A DNA stretch of 64,000 bases from Sphaerotilus uruguayifluvii. Its GTDB lineage: Bacteria > Pseudomonadota > Gammaproteobacteria > Burkholderiales > Burkholderiaceae_C. Under the pieces are notes generated by a model. That model was not told the origin of the DNA. It did not search any database and saw only the letters and a program-made list of their open reading frames with translations. Below, piece by piece: positions 35,110-44,540 of this stretch. The stretch is from NCBI RefSeq assembly GCF_013294065.1, contig NZ_JABSNM010000006.1, positions 18,313-82,312 of the forward strand, in the 5' to 3' direction. The first letter of the stretch is position 1. Every line of letters begins with the position of its first letter. The translations under genes and the position numbers were made by a program.

Positions 35110-35159
35110 GGCGGTGACGACGGTGTTCGGAAACGGGGTTCTGCGGTTCGGGCGGGGGT

Positions 35160-36701
35160 TCAGGCCGCGCGGGGCGCGGCGGTGACGATGGCGCGCATCA
35201 CGCGCTCCTGGGTGGCCTCGGCGGTGGGCATCTCGGCGACGAAGCGGCCCTCGTTCATCACGTAGAGGCGGTCGCTCATGCCCAGCAGCTCGGGCAGCTC
35301 CGACGAGATCAGGATCACGGCCTTGCCGTCGGCGGCGAGCTGGTTGATCAGGGTGTAGATCTCGTACTTGGCGCCGACGTCGATGCCGCGGGTGGGCTCG
35401 TCGAGGATCAGCACCTCGGGCCGGGTGAACAGCCACTTGGCCAGCACCACCTTCTGCTGGTTGCCGCCGCTGAGGTTGACGGTGCGGTGGTCGACCCCGG
35501 CGCTGCGGATGCGCAGGCGCTCGCGGTAGTCGCTGGCCACCGCATGTTCCTGGCCGGGCTGGATGACGCCGGCGCGCGCGACGCCGGGCAGGTTGGCCAA
35601 CGGGGTGTTGAAGCGGATGTCCTGGTCGAGCACCAGGCCGCAGCCCTTGCGGTCCTCGGTCACGTAGGCCAGTCCGGCGGCGATCGCGCGCTGCACGGTC
35701 GACAGGTCGACCGGACGGCCGTGCAGCAGGGCCTGGCCGCTGATGCGCGTGCCCCAGGCACGGCCGAAGACGCTCATCGCCAGCTCGGTGCGGCCGGCGC
35801 CCATCAGGCCGGCGATGCCGACGACCTCGCCGGCGCGCACCTGCAGGCTGACGCGGTCGATCACGCGCCGATCGGGCTGCTGCGGATGGTGCGCGCACCA
35901 GTCGCGCAGCTCGAACACCACCTCGCCCGGGCGGGCGGTGCGCGGCGGCCAGCGCTCGGCCATCGTGCGACCGACCATCGCGCGGATCACCCGGTCCTCG
36001 CCGACCGGCTCGACGCGGCAGTCGATCGTCTCGATCGTGCTGCCGTCGCGCAGCACCGTGACCCGGTCGGCCACGCGCGCGATCTCGTTGAGCTTGTGCG
36101 AGATCAGGATGCAGGCGATGCCCTGGGCGCGCAGCTCGATCAGCAGGTCGAGCAGGGCCTGGCTGTCGCGTTCGTTGAGGCTGGCGGTGGGCTCGTCGAG
36201 GATCAGCAGCCGCACGTCCTTGGCCAGCGCCTTGGCGATCTCCACCATCTGCTGCTGGCCGATGCCCAGCCGGCCCACCGGCGTGGCCGGATCGACGTCC
36301 AGGCCCACGCGCTGCAGCAGCTGCAGCGCCCGCTGGTGCGCCGGGCCGGACTGCAGCACGCCGTGGCGCGCGATCTCGTGGCCGAGGAAGAGGTTCTCGG
36401 TCACCGACAGCAGCGGCACCAGCGCCAGCTCCTGGTGGATGATGATGATGCCCAGGCGCTCGCTGTCGGCGATGCCGGCGAAGGCCTGCTCGCGGCCCTC
36501 GAACAGGATGCGGCCGTCGTGGCCGCCGGCCGGGTACACCCCGGACAGCACCTTCATCAGCGTGGACTTGCCGGCGCCGTTCTCGCCGACCAGCGCGTGG
36601 ATCTCGCCGGCGTGCACGCGCAGGTTGACGCGGTCGAGCGCGACCACGCCGGGAAAGGTCTTGCGGATGTCCTGCATCTCCAGCAGGGGGGTGTCGTCCA
36701 T
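35160..36701 (-). CDS. mmsA: multiple-monosaccharide ABC transporter ATP-binding protein (GguA/MmsA)
   Basis: A 513-residue duplicated ATPase. The N-terminal half has Walker A GENGAGKST, the signature LGIGQQQMVEIAKAL and Walker B LLILDEPTASL. The C-terminal half has a degenerate Walker A (GLMGAGRTEL), NLSGGNQQKVVLAKW and LILDEPTRGIDVG. This asymmetry is normal for AraG/XylG-type sugar importers. GGAG lies six bases before the ATG at 36701; longer frames upstream are shadows. Confidence 0.94.
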   Translation of the reverse strand: MDDTPLLEMQDIRKTFPGVVALDRVNLRVHAGEIHALVGENGAGKSTLMKVLSGVYPAGGHDGRILFEGREQAFAGIADSERLGIIIIHQELALVPLLSVTENLFLGHEIARHGVLQSGPAHQRALQLLQRVGLDVDPATPVGRLGIGQQQMVEIAKALAKDVRLLILDEPTASLNERDSQALLDLLIELRAQGIACILISHKLNEIARVADRVTVLRDGSTIETIDCRVEPVGEDRVIRAMVGRTMAERWPPRTARPGEVVFELRDWCAHHPQQPDRRVIDRVSLQVRAGEVVGIAGLMGAGRTELAMSVFGRAWGTRISGQALLHGRPVDLSTVQRAIAAGLAYVTEDRKGCGLVLDQDIRFNTPLANLPGVARAGVIQPGQEHAVASDYRERLRIRSAGVDHRTVNLSGGNQQKVVLAKWLFTRPEVLILDEPTRGIDVGAKYEIYTLINQLAADGKAVILISSELPELLGMSDRLYVMNEGRFVAEMPTAEATQERVMRAIVTAAPRAA

Positions 36702-36748
36702 CGGGGGCTCCGGTCGTTCGCGGGAATCGGGGGGCGGCAGGCCGGCGC

Positions 36749-37843
36749 TCAGCGCAGCTGCGATTCCTTGTAGTAGCCGCTGTCGACCAGCACGGTCTTC
36801 CAGTTGCCGGCGTCCACCGGCACCGGCTTGAGCAGGTAGCTGGGCACCACCTTGACGCCGTTGTTGTAGGTCTTGGTGTCGTTGACCTCCGGCGCCTTGC
36901 CGCTGAGCACCGCGTCCACCATGTTGGCCGTCACCTTGGCCAGCTCGCGGGTGTCCTTGAAGATGGTCGAGGACTGCTCGCCCTTGAGGATGGACTTGAC
37001 CGAGGGCACTTCCGCGTCCTGGCCGCTGACCACCGGGCAGGGCTGCTGCGCGGTGCAGTAGCCCACGCCCTTCAGGCTGGAGAGGATGCCGATGGACAGG
37101 CCGTCGTACGGGCTCAGCACCGCATGCACCTTGTCCTTGCCGTAGAAGGCGGAGAGCAGGTTGTCCATGCGGGCCTGGGCGACCGCGCCGTCCCAGCGCA
37201 GCGTGCCGACCTTGTCCATGCCCGTCTGCTTGCTGCGCACCACCAGCTTGCCCGAGTCGATGTAGGGCTTGAGCACGCTCATCGCGCCGTCGTAGAAGAA
37301 GAAGGCGTTGTTGTCGTCGGGGCTGCCGCCGAACAGCTCGATGTTGAACGGGCCCTTGCCCTGCTTCAGGCCGAGCTTGTCGACGATGGAGGTGGCCTGC
37401 TGCACGCCGACCTGGAAGTTGTCGAAGGTGGCGTAGTAGTCGACGTTCCTGCTGCCCTTGATCAGGCGGTCGTAGGCGATGACCTTGACGCCCTTGTCGG
37501 CCGCGTTCTGCAGCGCCTTGGACAGCGTGGTGCCGTCGATCGAGGCGATCACCAGCACCTTCGCGCCCTTGGTGATCATGTTCTCGATCTGGGCCAGCTG
37601 GTTGGGAATGTCGTCGTCGGCGTACTGCAGGTCGGTCTTGTAGCCGCGGGCCTTGAGCACCTTGACCATGTTGTCGCCGTCGGCGATCCAGCGCGCCGAG
37701 CTCTTGGTCGGCATCGAGATGCCGATCGTGCCCTTGTCCTGGGCCTGCGCCGGACCGGCACCGCCGAGCCCGACCAGGACGCCGATCGCGCAGGCGCTGA
37801 AGGTGGCCACCAGCTGGCGGCGGGAGATGCGGGAGGTGGTCAT
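36749..37843 (-). CDS. chvE: periplasmic sugar-binding protein (ChvE-like)
   Basis: A 364-residue periplasmic protein of the ChvE/XylF group that delivers pentoses and some hexoses to MmsAB. The signal peptide has a twin-arginine-like [13 protein letters not shown] start and ends PAQAQDKG. The sugar-site residues lie in [31 protein letters not shown] and [18 protein letters not shown] precedes the ATG. It is the first gene of the transporter operon, divergent from araB. Confidence 0.92.
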   Translation of the reverse strand: MTTSRISRRQLVATFSACAIGVLVGLGGAGPAQAQDKGTIGISMPTKSSARWIADGDNMVKVLKARGYKTDLQYADDDIPNQLAQIENMITKGAKVLVIASIDGTTLSKALQNAADKGVKVIAYDRLIKGSRNVDYYATFDNFQVGVQQATSIVDKLGLKQGKGPFNIELFGGSPDDNNAFFFYDGAMSVLKPYIDSGKLVVRSKQTGMDKVGTLRWDGAVAQARMDNLLSAFYGKDKVHAVLSPYDGLSIGILSSLKGVGYCTAQQPCPVVSGQDAEVPSVKSILKGEQSSTIFKDTRELAKVTANMVDAVLSGKAPEVNDTKTYNNGVKVVPSYLLKPVPVDAGNWKTVLVDSGYYKESQLR

Positions 37844-38377
37844 GGCGTTTGTCTCCGTCGATGTTCCGGGTGGTTTCCGGATGTGGGTTTCGAATATCCT
37901 GGCAAGTGATCCGAAGTGATCCGGAGAGGTTTCTCGGGGTCACGGGAAAATGATTCTCCGGATCGTCGTCCGGCCGGTCGGCTGCCGTCGGCGACGCGGA
38001 CCGCAGGTTAGGCGAGACCGGGTGAATGTCGCCTGAGGGTTCACCCGGATGACGGCAATCGTCAGCCGAAAAGTCCATGCCTTTGACCGACGATGAACAG
38101 GCCGCCGGCCAGTCCGGCACCGCTTTCAGGGGGAAGTCTGCGTTCGCGCCTGCAGCGGCCCTGTCGCAGGACCGGCCCGGGCTCCCGATCTTGTCCATGG
38201 ATGAAAACCATCGCGTACAGCGGCCGGCGTGCCCGGTGGGCTGATGTGCATCGCACGCGTTTCGTGCATGTTTCCAGCCGGATCGTGTTTGTCGTCCGGC
38301 GATCGATGCCGCCACACTGCCGCTCGTCTGAATATCTGCCGCCATCGCGGTGGAAACCCCTTCGAGGATTCCGTGAC
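37844..38377. promoter_or_regulatory. 534-bp divergent control region between chvE and araB
   Basis: No gene is seen here. It should hold both promoters of the arabinose regulon. GAATATC occurs at each end, at 37892-37898 and 38331-38337, in roughly symmetric positions. GATATT read on the minus strand (37898-37893) could be the chvE -10 box. No good -35 accompanies either, which fits activator-dependent promoters. Candidate AraC sites are the 10-bp tandem repeat at 37904-37923 and GTGCAT copies at 38246 and 38264 (18-bp step). These assignments are inference. Confidence 0.55.
37904..37923. repeat. perfect tandem 10-bp repeat AAGTGATCCG
   Basis: Two head-to-tail copies lie just upstream of the likely chvE -10 region, where an AraC-type activator would bind direct half-sites. 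Confidence 0.6.
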
Positions 38378-40123
38378 GTGAATATCGACAACGCGATCAG
38401 CATCGGCATCGACTTTGGCAGCGACAGCGTGCGTGCGCTGGCCGTGCGCTGTGCCGACGGCCGTGAACTGGCCAGCGCCGCGGCCGCCTACCCGCGCTGG
38501 GCCCGCGGCCTGTACTGCGACCCGGCGGCCCAGCGCTACCGCCACCACCCGGCCGACTACATCGAGGCGATGACCGCCGCCGTGCGCGAGGTCGGCGAGG
38601 CACTCGGCGCGGCCGGCCGCGCCGCGGTGGTCGGCATCGGCATCGACAGCACCGGCTCGACGCCGGCGCCGATCGACGCCGAGGGCCGCGTGCTGGCCCT
38701 GCGCCCGGAATTCGCCGAGAACCCCGACGCGATGTTCGTGCTGTGGAAGGACCACACCGCGATCGCCGAGGCGCAGGCGCTCAACGACCTAGCCCACGGC
38801 GGCACGCAGCCCGACGTCACCCGCGAGGCCGGCGGCGTCTATTCCAGCGAGTGGTGGTGGGCCAAGATCCTGCATGTCAGCCGCAGCGCGCCGGCCGTGG
38901 CGGCCGCCGCCTGCAGCTGGGTCGAGCTGTGCGACTGGATGCCGGCGCTGCTGGCGGGCCGCAGTGCGCCGACCGTGCTGCCACGCGGGCGCTGCGCGGC
39001 CGGCCACAAGGCGCTGTGGTCGCCGCGCTGGGGCGGTCTGCCGCCGGCCGGATTCCTGCAGGCCTATGGCGGCGACGCGCTGCAGCGGCTCGACGCGCCG
39101 CTCTACCGTGCGACCCAGACCGCCGAGGTGCCGCTGGGCCGCCTGGATCCGGACTGGGCCGAGCGCCTGGGCCTGCCGGCGGCCGTGGTCGTGGCCGGTG
39201 GCGCCTTCGACTGCCACATGGGGGCGGTCGGCGCGGGCGTGGCGCCGGGGATGCTGGTCAAGGTCATCGGCACCTCGACCTGCGACATCACCGTCGTCGA
39301 TCCGCGGCAGCTCGGCGAGCGCACGATCGCCGGCATCTGCGGCCAGGTCGAGGGCTCGGTGCTGCCGGGCTGGGTCGGCCTGGAGGCCGGCCAGTCGGCC
39401 TTCGGCGACCTGTACGCGTGGATGAGCGGCCTGCTCGGCGGCGCGCTCGACTGGGCGGCGCAGCGGCCCGAACTGGCGGCTTGTGCCCCGGCGCTGGCCG
39501 AGGCCCGTGCCGCGCTGCTGCCGGCGCTCAGCCAGGCCTGGCTGCAGCGCTGGCAGACCGATCCGGCGGCCACGCTGGCGCGCACGCCGCTGATGCTCGA
39601 CTGGATCAACGGCCGCCGCAGCCCCGGCGCCGACCAGCGGCTGCAGGGCGTGCTCGGCCATCTGACGCTGGCCAGCGATCCGGTCGACCTGTTCGGCGCC
39701 GCGCTGCTGGCCACCGCCTTCGGCGCGCGGGCCGTCAACGAGGCCTTCGAGCGCCAGGGCGTGCCGGTGCGGCGCGTGCGCGCGCTCGGCGGCATCGCGC
39801 GCAAGGCGCCGGCCCTGATGCAGCTGCTGGCCGATGTCTGCGACCGCGAGGTCGAGGTGGTCGCCTCCGACGAGTGCTGTGCGCTCGGCGCGGCCATCTT
39901 CGGCGCGGTGGCGGCCGGTGCCCATGCGAGTGTCGAGCCGGCGATGGCCGCGATGGCCAGTCCGCTGGCGGCCGTGCACCGGCCCGATGCCGCGCGCCAT
40001 GCGCTGCTGCAGCCGCTGTTCCAGCGCTACCAGCGCTGGGTCGCCGCCACCGAGCCGCTGCATGCGCCGGCCGCCGAGCCGCTGGCCTTTCCCGTCCTGC
40101 CGTCCGCTGTCGAGGCCTCATGA
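38378..40123 (+). CDS. araB: ribulokinase
   Basis: Phosphorylates L-ribulose at O5. The 581-residue FGGY kinase starts with the ATP/substrate motif IGIDFGSDSVRALAV and has STGSTPAPID, FAENPDAMFVLWKDHTA, KVIGTSTCDITV, GQVEGSVLPGWVGLEAGQSA and ALGGIARKAPALMQLLADV. This matches AraB and is slightly longer than the E. coli enzyme. The start is GTG 38378, with GAGGA about ten bases upstream; the frame continues upstream but without coding character. Confidence 0.94.
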   Translation: MNIDNAISIGIDFGSDSVRALAVRCADGRELASAAAAYPRWARGLYCDPAAQRYRHHPADYIEAMTAAVREVGEALGAAGRAAVVGIGIDSTGSTPAPIDAEGRVLALRPEFAENPDAMFVLWKDHTAIAEAQALNDLAHGGTQPDVTREAGGVYSSEWWWAKILHVSRSAPAVAAAACSWVELCDWMPALLAGRSAPTVLPRGRCAAGHKALWSPRWGGLPPAGFLQAYGGDALQRLDAPLYRATQTAEVPLGRLDPDWAERLGLPAAVVVAGGAFDCHMGAVGAGVAPGMLVKVIGTSTCDITVVDPRQLGERTIAGICGQVEGSVLPGWVGLEAGQSAFGDLYAWMSGLLGGALDWAAQRPELAACAPALAEARAALLPALSQAWLQRWQTDPAATLARTPLMLDWINGRRSPGADQRLQGVLGHLTLASDPVDLFGAALLATAFGARAVNEAFERQGVPVRRVRALGGIARKAPALMQLLADVCDREVEVVASDECCALGAAIFGAVAAGAHASVEPAMAAMASPLAAVHRPDAARHALLQPLFQRYQRWVAATEPLHAPAAEPLAFPVLPSAVEAS

Positions 40124-40905
40124 CTCTGCCCCTTTCCTTTCCTCCCGTCGCCGAATGCGTGCCGCGCCCCGAGGACGCGGCGGCCGATCGCCAGGCGCTC
40201 GACGCGCTGCGCGAGCAGGTGCTGCAGGCCAATCTGGCGCTGCCGCGCCACGGCCTGGTGCTGTTCACCTGGGGCAATGTCAGCGGCGTCGACCGCGCCC
40301 GCGGCTGGATGGCGATCAAGCCCAGCGGCGTGGCCTACGAGCGGCTGCAGCGCGAGGACATCGTGGTGCTGGCGCTGGCCGACGGCGCGCGGGTGGCCGG
40401 CACGCTCAAGCCCTCGTCGGACACCGCCACCCATCTGCACCTGTACCGCCAGTGGCCGGACATCGGCGGCATCGTGCATACCCATTCGACGCATGCGACC
40501 GCCTGGGCCCAGGCCGGGCTGCCGATTCCCGCGCTGGGCACCACCCATGCGGACTATTTCCATGGCGAGGTGCCGTGCTCGCGCCCGCTGCGCCCCGACG
40601 AGATCGCCCGCGACTACGAGGGCGCGACCGGCGAGGTGATCGTCGAGACGCTGGCCGGGCGCGATCCCGCGGCCTGTCCGGGCGTGCTGGTGAGCGAGCA
40701 CGCGCCCTTCGCCTGGGGGCGTGACGCCGCCCAGGCGGTGCACCACGCCGCGGTGCTGGAGGAGGTCGCGCGCCTGGCGCTCTACACCCGCCAGCTCGCT
40801 GCCGACCGGCGCCCGATCGGCGCCGCGCTGCTGGACAAGCACTACCTGCGCAAGCACGGCCCCGGCGCGACCTACGGCCAGCAGCCGCCCGCCGCCCGCA
40901 CCTGA
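40120..40905 (+). CDS. araD: L-ribulose-5-phosphate 4-epimerase
   Basis: Class II aldolase-fold zinc enzyme that converts L-ribulose 5-phosphate to D-xylulose 5-phosphate. It has 261 residues with LVLFTWGNVSGVDRA, IKPSGVAYE, SSDTATHLHLY, the zinc histidines in IVHTHSTHATAWAQ and VSEHAPFAWG. The ATG overlaps the araB stop (ATGA). It is about 30 residues longer than E. coli AraD. Confidence 0.93.
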   Translation: MTLPLSFPPVAECVPRPEDAAADRQALDALREQVLQANLALPRHGLVLFTWGNVSGVDRARGWMAIKPSGVAYERLQREDIVVLALADGARVAGTLKPSSDTATHLHLYRQWPDIGGIVHTHSTHATAWAQAGLPIPALGTTHADYFHGEVPCSRPLRPDEIARDYEGATGEVIVETLAGRDPAACPGVLVSEHAPFAWGRDAAQAVHHAAVLEEVARLALYTRQLAADRRPIGAALLDKHYLRKHGPGATYGQQPPAART

Positions 40906-40959
40906 ACCGGGCTCTCCTCCCGTTCCTCCTTCCTTCCGTTCCTTTCCGCTGTCTTCATC

Positions 40960-42459
40960 ATGCCCATCACCGTTCCCGATCTCGACTGCTGGCTCGTCGT
41001 CGGCTCCCAGCACCTGTACGGCCCGAAGACGCTGCAGCAGGTCAGCGCCCATGCCGAGGCCCTGTGCGCCGGGCTGAACGCCAGCGGCGCGCTGCCGCTG
41101 CGCCTGGTGCTCAAGCCGGTGGTCACCGACAGCGACGGCATCCTGGCGCTGTGCCGCCAGGCCGATGCCGATCCGCGCTGCGCCGGCCTGGTCACCTGGA
41201 TGCACACCTTCTCGCCGGCACGCATGTGGATCGCCGGCCTGTCGGCGCTGCGCAAGCCCTTCATGCAGCTGCACACGCAGTTCAACGCCGAGCTGCCGTG
41301 GGCGACCATCGACATGCAGTTCATGAACCTGAACCAGACCGCGCACGGCGGTCGCGAGTTCGGCCACATCGCCGCGCGGCTCAAGCGCCCGCACGAGGTC
41401 ATCGTTGGCCACTGGAGCGAGGCCACGCTGCAGCGCCGCCTGGGCGACTGGATGCGCGTGGTCGCCGCGGTGCAGGACAGCCAGCAGCTGAAGGTCGCGC
41501 GCTTCGGCGACAACATGCGCGAGGTCGCGGTCACCGAGGGCGACAAGGTCGAGGCGCAGCTGCGCTTCGGCTATGCGGTCAACGGCCATGCGCTGGGCGA
41601 TCTGGCCGCACGCATCGACGCCATCGACGAGGACCGGGTGCAGGCGCTGCTGCAGGCCTACGAGGCCGACTACGAGCTGGTGCCCGAGGTGCGCGAGGGC
41701 GGCGAGCGCCGCGCCCGCCTGGTCGACGCCGCCCGCATCGAGGCCGGCCTGCGCGACTACCTGCAGCGCGGTGGCTTCGGCGCCTTCACCACCACCTTCG
41801 AGAACCTGCACGGCATCCGCCAGCTGCCGGGCCTGGCGGTGCAGCGCCTGATGGCCGACGGCTACGGCTTCGGCGCCGAGGGCGACTGGAAGACGGCCGC
41901 GCTGCTGCGCGCGATCAAGATCATGGGCGCCGGCAAGCCGGGCGGCGCGTCCTTCATGGAGGACTACACCTACCACCTGGTGCCGGGCGAGGAGCTGGTG
42001 CTGGGCGCGCACATGCTCGAGGTCTGCCCGAGCATCGCCGGCGCGCAGGAGCGCCCGCGCCTGGACGTGCAGCCGCTGTCGATCGGCAAGAAGGACGATC
42101 CGGCGCGCCTGATCTTCACGGCCGCGCCCGGCCGCGCGATCCACAGCACGCTGATCGACCTCGGCCACCGCTTCCGCCTGATCTGCCACGAGGTCGACGT
42201 GGTCGCGCCGCCGCAGGCGCTGCCGCGCCTGCCGGTGGCCCACGCCGTCTACCGGCCGCTGCCCGATCTGGCCCGCGGCACCGAGGCCTGGATCCACGCC
42301 GGCGGCGCCCACCACACGGTGTTCAGCCAGAACGTGACCATGGACCAGCTGCGCGCCTGGGCCGAGGTCTTCGGCATCGAGTGCGTGCACATCGGCGCCG
42401 ACACCGACCCGGCGCAGCTCAAGCAGATGCTGCGCTGGGGCGAGGCGGCCTGGCGCTGA
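40960..42459 (+). CDS. araA: L-arabinose isomerase
   Basis: Interconverts L-arabinose and L-ribulose with Mn2+. The 499-residue protein opens [12 protein letters not shown] and has [54 protein letters not shown] and [10 protein letters not shown]. The C-terminal [12 protein letters not shown] carries the metal-ligand histidine. Gene order is B-D-A rather than the enterobacterial B-A-D. The upstream leader is pyrimidine-rich with no clear Shine-Dalgarno. Confidence 0.96.
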   Translation: MPITVPDLDCWLVVGSQHLYGPKTLQQVSAHAEALCAGLNASGALPLRLVLKPVVTDSDGILALCRQADADPRCAGLVTWMHTFSPARMWIAGLSALRKPFMQLHTQFNAELPWATIDMQFMNLNQTAHGGREFGHIAARLKRPHEVIVGHWSEATLQRRLGDWMRVVAAVQDSQQLKVARFGDNMREVAVTEGDKVEAQLRFGYAVNGHALGDLAARIDAIDEDRVQALLQAYEADYELVPEVREGGERRARLVDAARIEAGLRDYLQRGGFGAFTTTFENLHGIRQLPGLAVQRLMADGYGFGAEGDWKTAALLRAIKIMGAGKPGGASFMEDYTYHLVPGEELVLGAHMLEVCPSIAGAQERPRLDVQPLSIGKKDDPARLIFTAAPGRAIHSTLIDLGHRFRLICHEVDVVAPPQALPRLPVAHAVYRPLPDLARGTEAWIHAGGAHHTVFSQNVTMDQLRAWAEVFGIECVHIGADTDPAQLKQMLRWGEAAWR

Positions 42460-42519
42460 GACCCGGGGCAGGGCGCGCGCCGTTCCCTGCGTTCGGCCGC
42501 CCCGAGCCCGCCTGTCCGT

Positions 42520-43122
42520 TCACCCCCGCCGCGTCGCGATCAGCGACTTCACCTGCGGCGCCTGCAGCACCGGGCGGACCGCCTCGGCCTCGGCCAGCGG
42601 CTGCACCTCGACCAGCGTGGCCAGGCAGCGCCGGGTCAGGTCGTGATAGGTGCGGGTGCCCTCGAGCTTCCAGGCCACCTCGGCCTCGCTGAGTTCGCGC
42701 ATCAGCTTCGCGGGCGTGCCCGCCACCAGCGTGCGCGGCGCCACCCGTGCGCCCGCCGGCACGAAGGCGCAGGCCGCGACGATCGCCTCCGCGCCGATCT
42801 CCGCCTCGTCCATCAGCACCGCGTTCATGCCGACCAGCGCGTCGCGGCGCACGGTGCAGCCGTGCAGCACCGCGCCGTGGCCGATGTGGCCGTTGCGCTC
42901 GATCAGCGTGACCTGCTCGGGAAAGCCATGCACCACGCAGGTGTCCTGCAGATTGGCGCCTTCCTCCAGCACGATGCGGCCGAAGTCGCCGCGCAGGCTC
43001 GCGCACGGGCCCACATAGCAGTCCGGGCCGACATGCACGTCGCCGATCAGCACCGCGGTCGGATGCACATGCGCGCTCGGATGCACGACCGGGATGACGC
43101 CTTCGAGGCTGTAGCAGGGCAT
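42520..43122 (-). CDS. paaY: phenylacetic acid degradation protein PaaY (gamma-carbonic-anhydrase-like thioesterase)
   Basis: A 200-residue left-handed beta-helix hexapeptide protein: HPSAHVHPTAVLIGDVHVGPDCYVGPCASLRGDFGRI, then QDTCVVHGFPEQ and GHIGHGAVLHGC with the metal histidines. PaaY hydrolyses dead-end CoA thioesters formed during phenylacetate breakdown. It is transcribed away from paaG from the shared PaaR-type control region. Confidence 0.92.
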   Translation of the reverse strand: MPCYSLEGVIPVVHPSAHVHPTAVLIGDVHVGPDCYVGPCASLRGDFGRIVLEEGANLQDTCVVHGFPEQVTLIERNGHIGHGAVLHGCTVRRDALVGMNAVLMDEAEIGAEAIVAACAFVPAGARVAPRTLVAGTPAKLMRELSEAEVAWKLEGTRTYHDLTRRCLATLVEVQPLAEAEAVRPVLQAPQVKSLIATRRG

Positions 43123-43137
43123 CGGGGTTCTCCTTGA

Positions 43138-43167
43138 TTGTCCGGGATCAAGCTGGGAGCCTAATAT
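43138..43167 (+). promoter_or_regulatory. candidate promoter of the paa operon
   Basis: TTGTCC at 43138-43143 and TAATAT at 43162-43167 with an 18-bp spacer, directed at paaG. The expected transcription start falls at the PaaR-like operator. Confidence 0.6.
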
Positions 43168-43186
43168 CTACCGAACGGTCGGTCAA
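43158..43186 (-). promoter_or_regulatory. candidate promoter of paaY
   Basis: On the minus strand TTGACC (43186-43181) and TAGGCT (43163-43158) are separated by 17 bp. The -10 boxes of the two opposing promoters overlap by two bases, and the operator covers this promoter's spacer and part of its -35. Confidence 0.5.
43170..43183. promoter_or_regulatory. PaaR-like operator
   Basis: ACCGAACGGTCGGT, an inverted repeat with arms ACCGA/TCGGT, closely matches the ACCGACCGTTCGGT-type site of TetR-family PaaR repressors in betaproteobacteria. It lies between paaY and paaG; the regulator gene is at 49.7 kb in the same operon. Phenylacetyl-CoA would relieve repression. Confidence 0.75.
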
Positions 43187-43212
43187 TTGACGAGACCCCA
43201 GGAGACACCCTG

Positions 43213-44067
43213 ATGCCTGACGTGACGCCCGAACCCTCCGCACCCTCTGCGGCCCCTGACTCTCCGCTGCGCCTGGAGCGCGCCGGCGCGGTGCTGACGC
43301 TGACGCTGGACCGCCCGGCGGTGCTCAACAGCCTGACCACCGAGCTGCTGCGCGCGCTCTTCCTGGCGCTGGACGCGGCGGCCGAGGACCGCAGCGTGCG
43401 CTGCGTGGTGCTGACCGGCGCGGGCCGCGCCTTCTGCGCCGGGCAGGATCTGGCCGATCCGGCGATCTCGCCGCCGGACGAGGCCGCGCGCGCCAGCGGC
43501 GCCGCGCCGAAGGACATCGGCCATCTGCTGGAGCATTTCTACCGGCCGATGCTGCTGCGGCTGCGCTCGATGCCGGTGCCGGTGATCGCGGCGGTCAACG
43601 GCGTGGCCGCCGGCGCGGGCGCCAATCTGGCGCTGGCCTGCGATCTGGTGGTGGCAGCGCGCTCGGCCAGCTTCATCCAGGCCTTCTCGAAGATCGGCCT
43701 GGTGCCGGACTGCGGCGGCACCTGGCTGCTGCCGCGCGCGGTCGGCCGGGCGCGGGCGCTGGGCCTGGCGATGCTGGGGGACCGCCTGCCCGCCGTGGAG
43801 GCCGAGCGCATCGGCCTGATCTGGCGCTGCGTCGACGACGCGGAGCTGGCGGGCGAGGTCGGCGCGCTGGCCGCGCGGCTGGCCGCGATGCCGACGCGCG
43901 CGCTGGTCGAGACCCGCCGCGCGCTGGATGCCGCGCAGCAGACCGACCTGGCCGGCGCGCTCGACCACGAGCAGGCGCTGCAGCGCGAGCTGGGCTTCGC
44001 GCACGACTATCAGGAAGGCGTGGCCGCCTTCATGGCCCGGCGCGCGCCGAGCTTTTCCGACCGCTGA
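43213..44067 (+). CDS. paaG: 1,2-epoxyphenylacetyl-CoA isomerase
   Basis: Crotonase-fold enzyme that converts the ring epoxide of phenylacetyl-CoA to oxepin-CoA and also isomerises later enoyl-CoA intermediates. It has 284 residues with [20 protein letters not shown], the oxyanion-hole segment [20 protein letters not shown] and [15 protein letters not shown] with the catalytic Asp. A ~20-residue Pro/Ser N-terminal extension precedes the fold. AGGAGA precedes the ATG. First gene of the operon. Confidence 0.94.
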   Translation: MPDVTPEPSAPSAAPDSPLRLERAGAVLTLTLDRPAVLNSLTTELLRALFLALDAAAEDRSVRCVVLTGAGRAFCAGQDLADPAISPPDEAARASGAAPKDIGHLLEHFYRPMLLRLRSMPVPVIAAVNGVAAGAGANLALACDLVVAARSASFIQAFSKIGLVPDCGGTWLLPRAVGRARALGLAMLGDRLPAVEAERIGLIWRCVDDAELAGEVGALAARLAAMPTRALVETRRALDAAQQTDLAGALDHEQALQRELGFAHDYQEGVAAFMARRAPSFSDR

Positions 44068-44076
44068 GCGCGCGCC

Positions 44077-44526
44077 ATGAACGGACACGACCTGAGCCCC
44101 CAGGCCACCGCCGACCATGTGGCCGTGGCGATGATGCGCGAGGACCGCGCCTGCCAGGCGCTGGGCATCGCGGTGGCGTCGATCGCGCCGGGGCGCGCGG
44201 TGATGACGATGACGGTGCGCCCCGACATGCTCAACGGCTTCGGCATCTGCCACGGCGGGCTGATCGCCACGCTGGCGGACTCGGCCTTCGCCTATGCCTG
44301 CAACGCGTACAACGAGCTGACGGTGGCCTCCGGCCTGTCGGTGGACTTCCTGGCGCCGGGCCGCGAGGGCGACCGGCTCACCGCCGCGGCCGAGGAGGTC
44401 TCGCTGGCCGGGCGCACCGGCGTGTACGACGTGACCGTCACCAACCAGCGCGGCGAGCGCATCGCGGTCTTCCGCGGGCGCTCCCACCGCATGAAGGGCC
44501 GGCCGACCGTGCCGCCCGCCGCCTGA
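44077..44526 (+). CDS. paaI: hydroxyphenylacetyl-CoA thioesterase PaaI
   Basis: Hot-dog thioesterase (149 residues) that rescues CoA from stalled ring-hydroxylated intermediates. The active-site helix is [27 protein letters not shown], with the usual PaaI Asn/His/Asp pattern. It lies nine bases after paaG. Confidence 0.93.
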   Translation: MNGHDLSPQATADHVAVAMMREDRACQALGIAVASIAPGRAVMTMTVRPDMLNGFGICHGGLIATLADSAFAYACNAYNELTVASGLSVDFLAPGREGDRLTAAAEEVSLAGRTGVYDVTVTNQRGERIAVFRGRSHRMKGRPTVPPAA

Positions 44527-44540
44527 GGAGACTTCGACCC

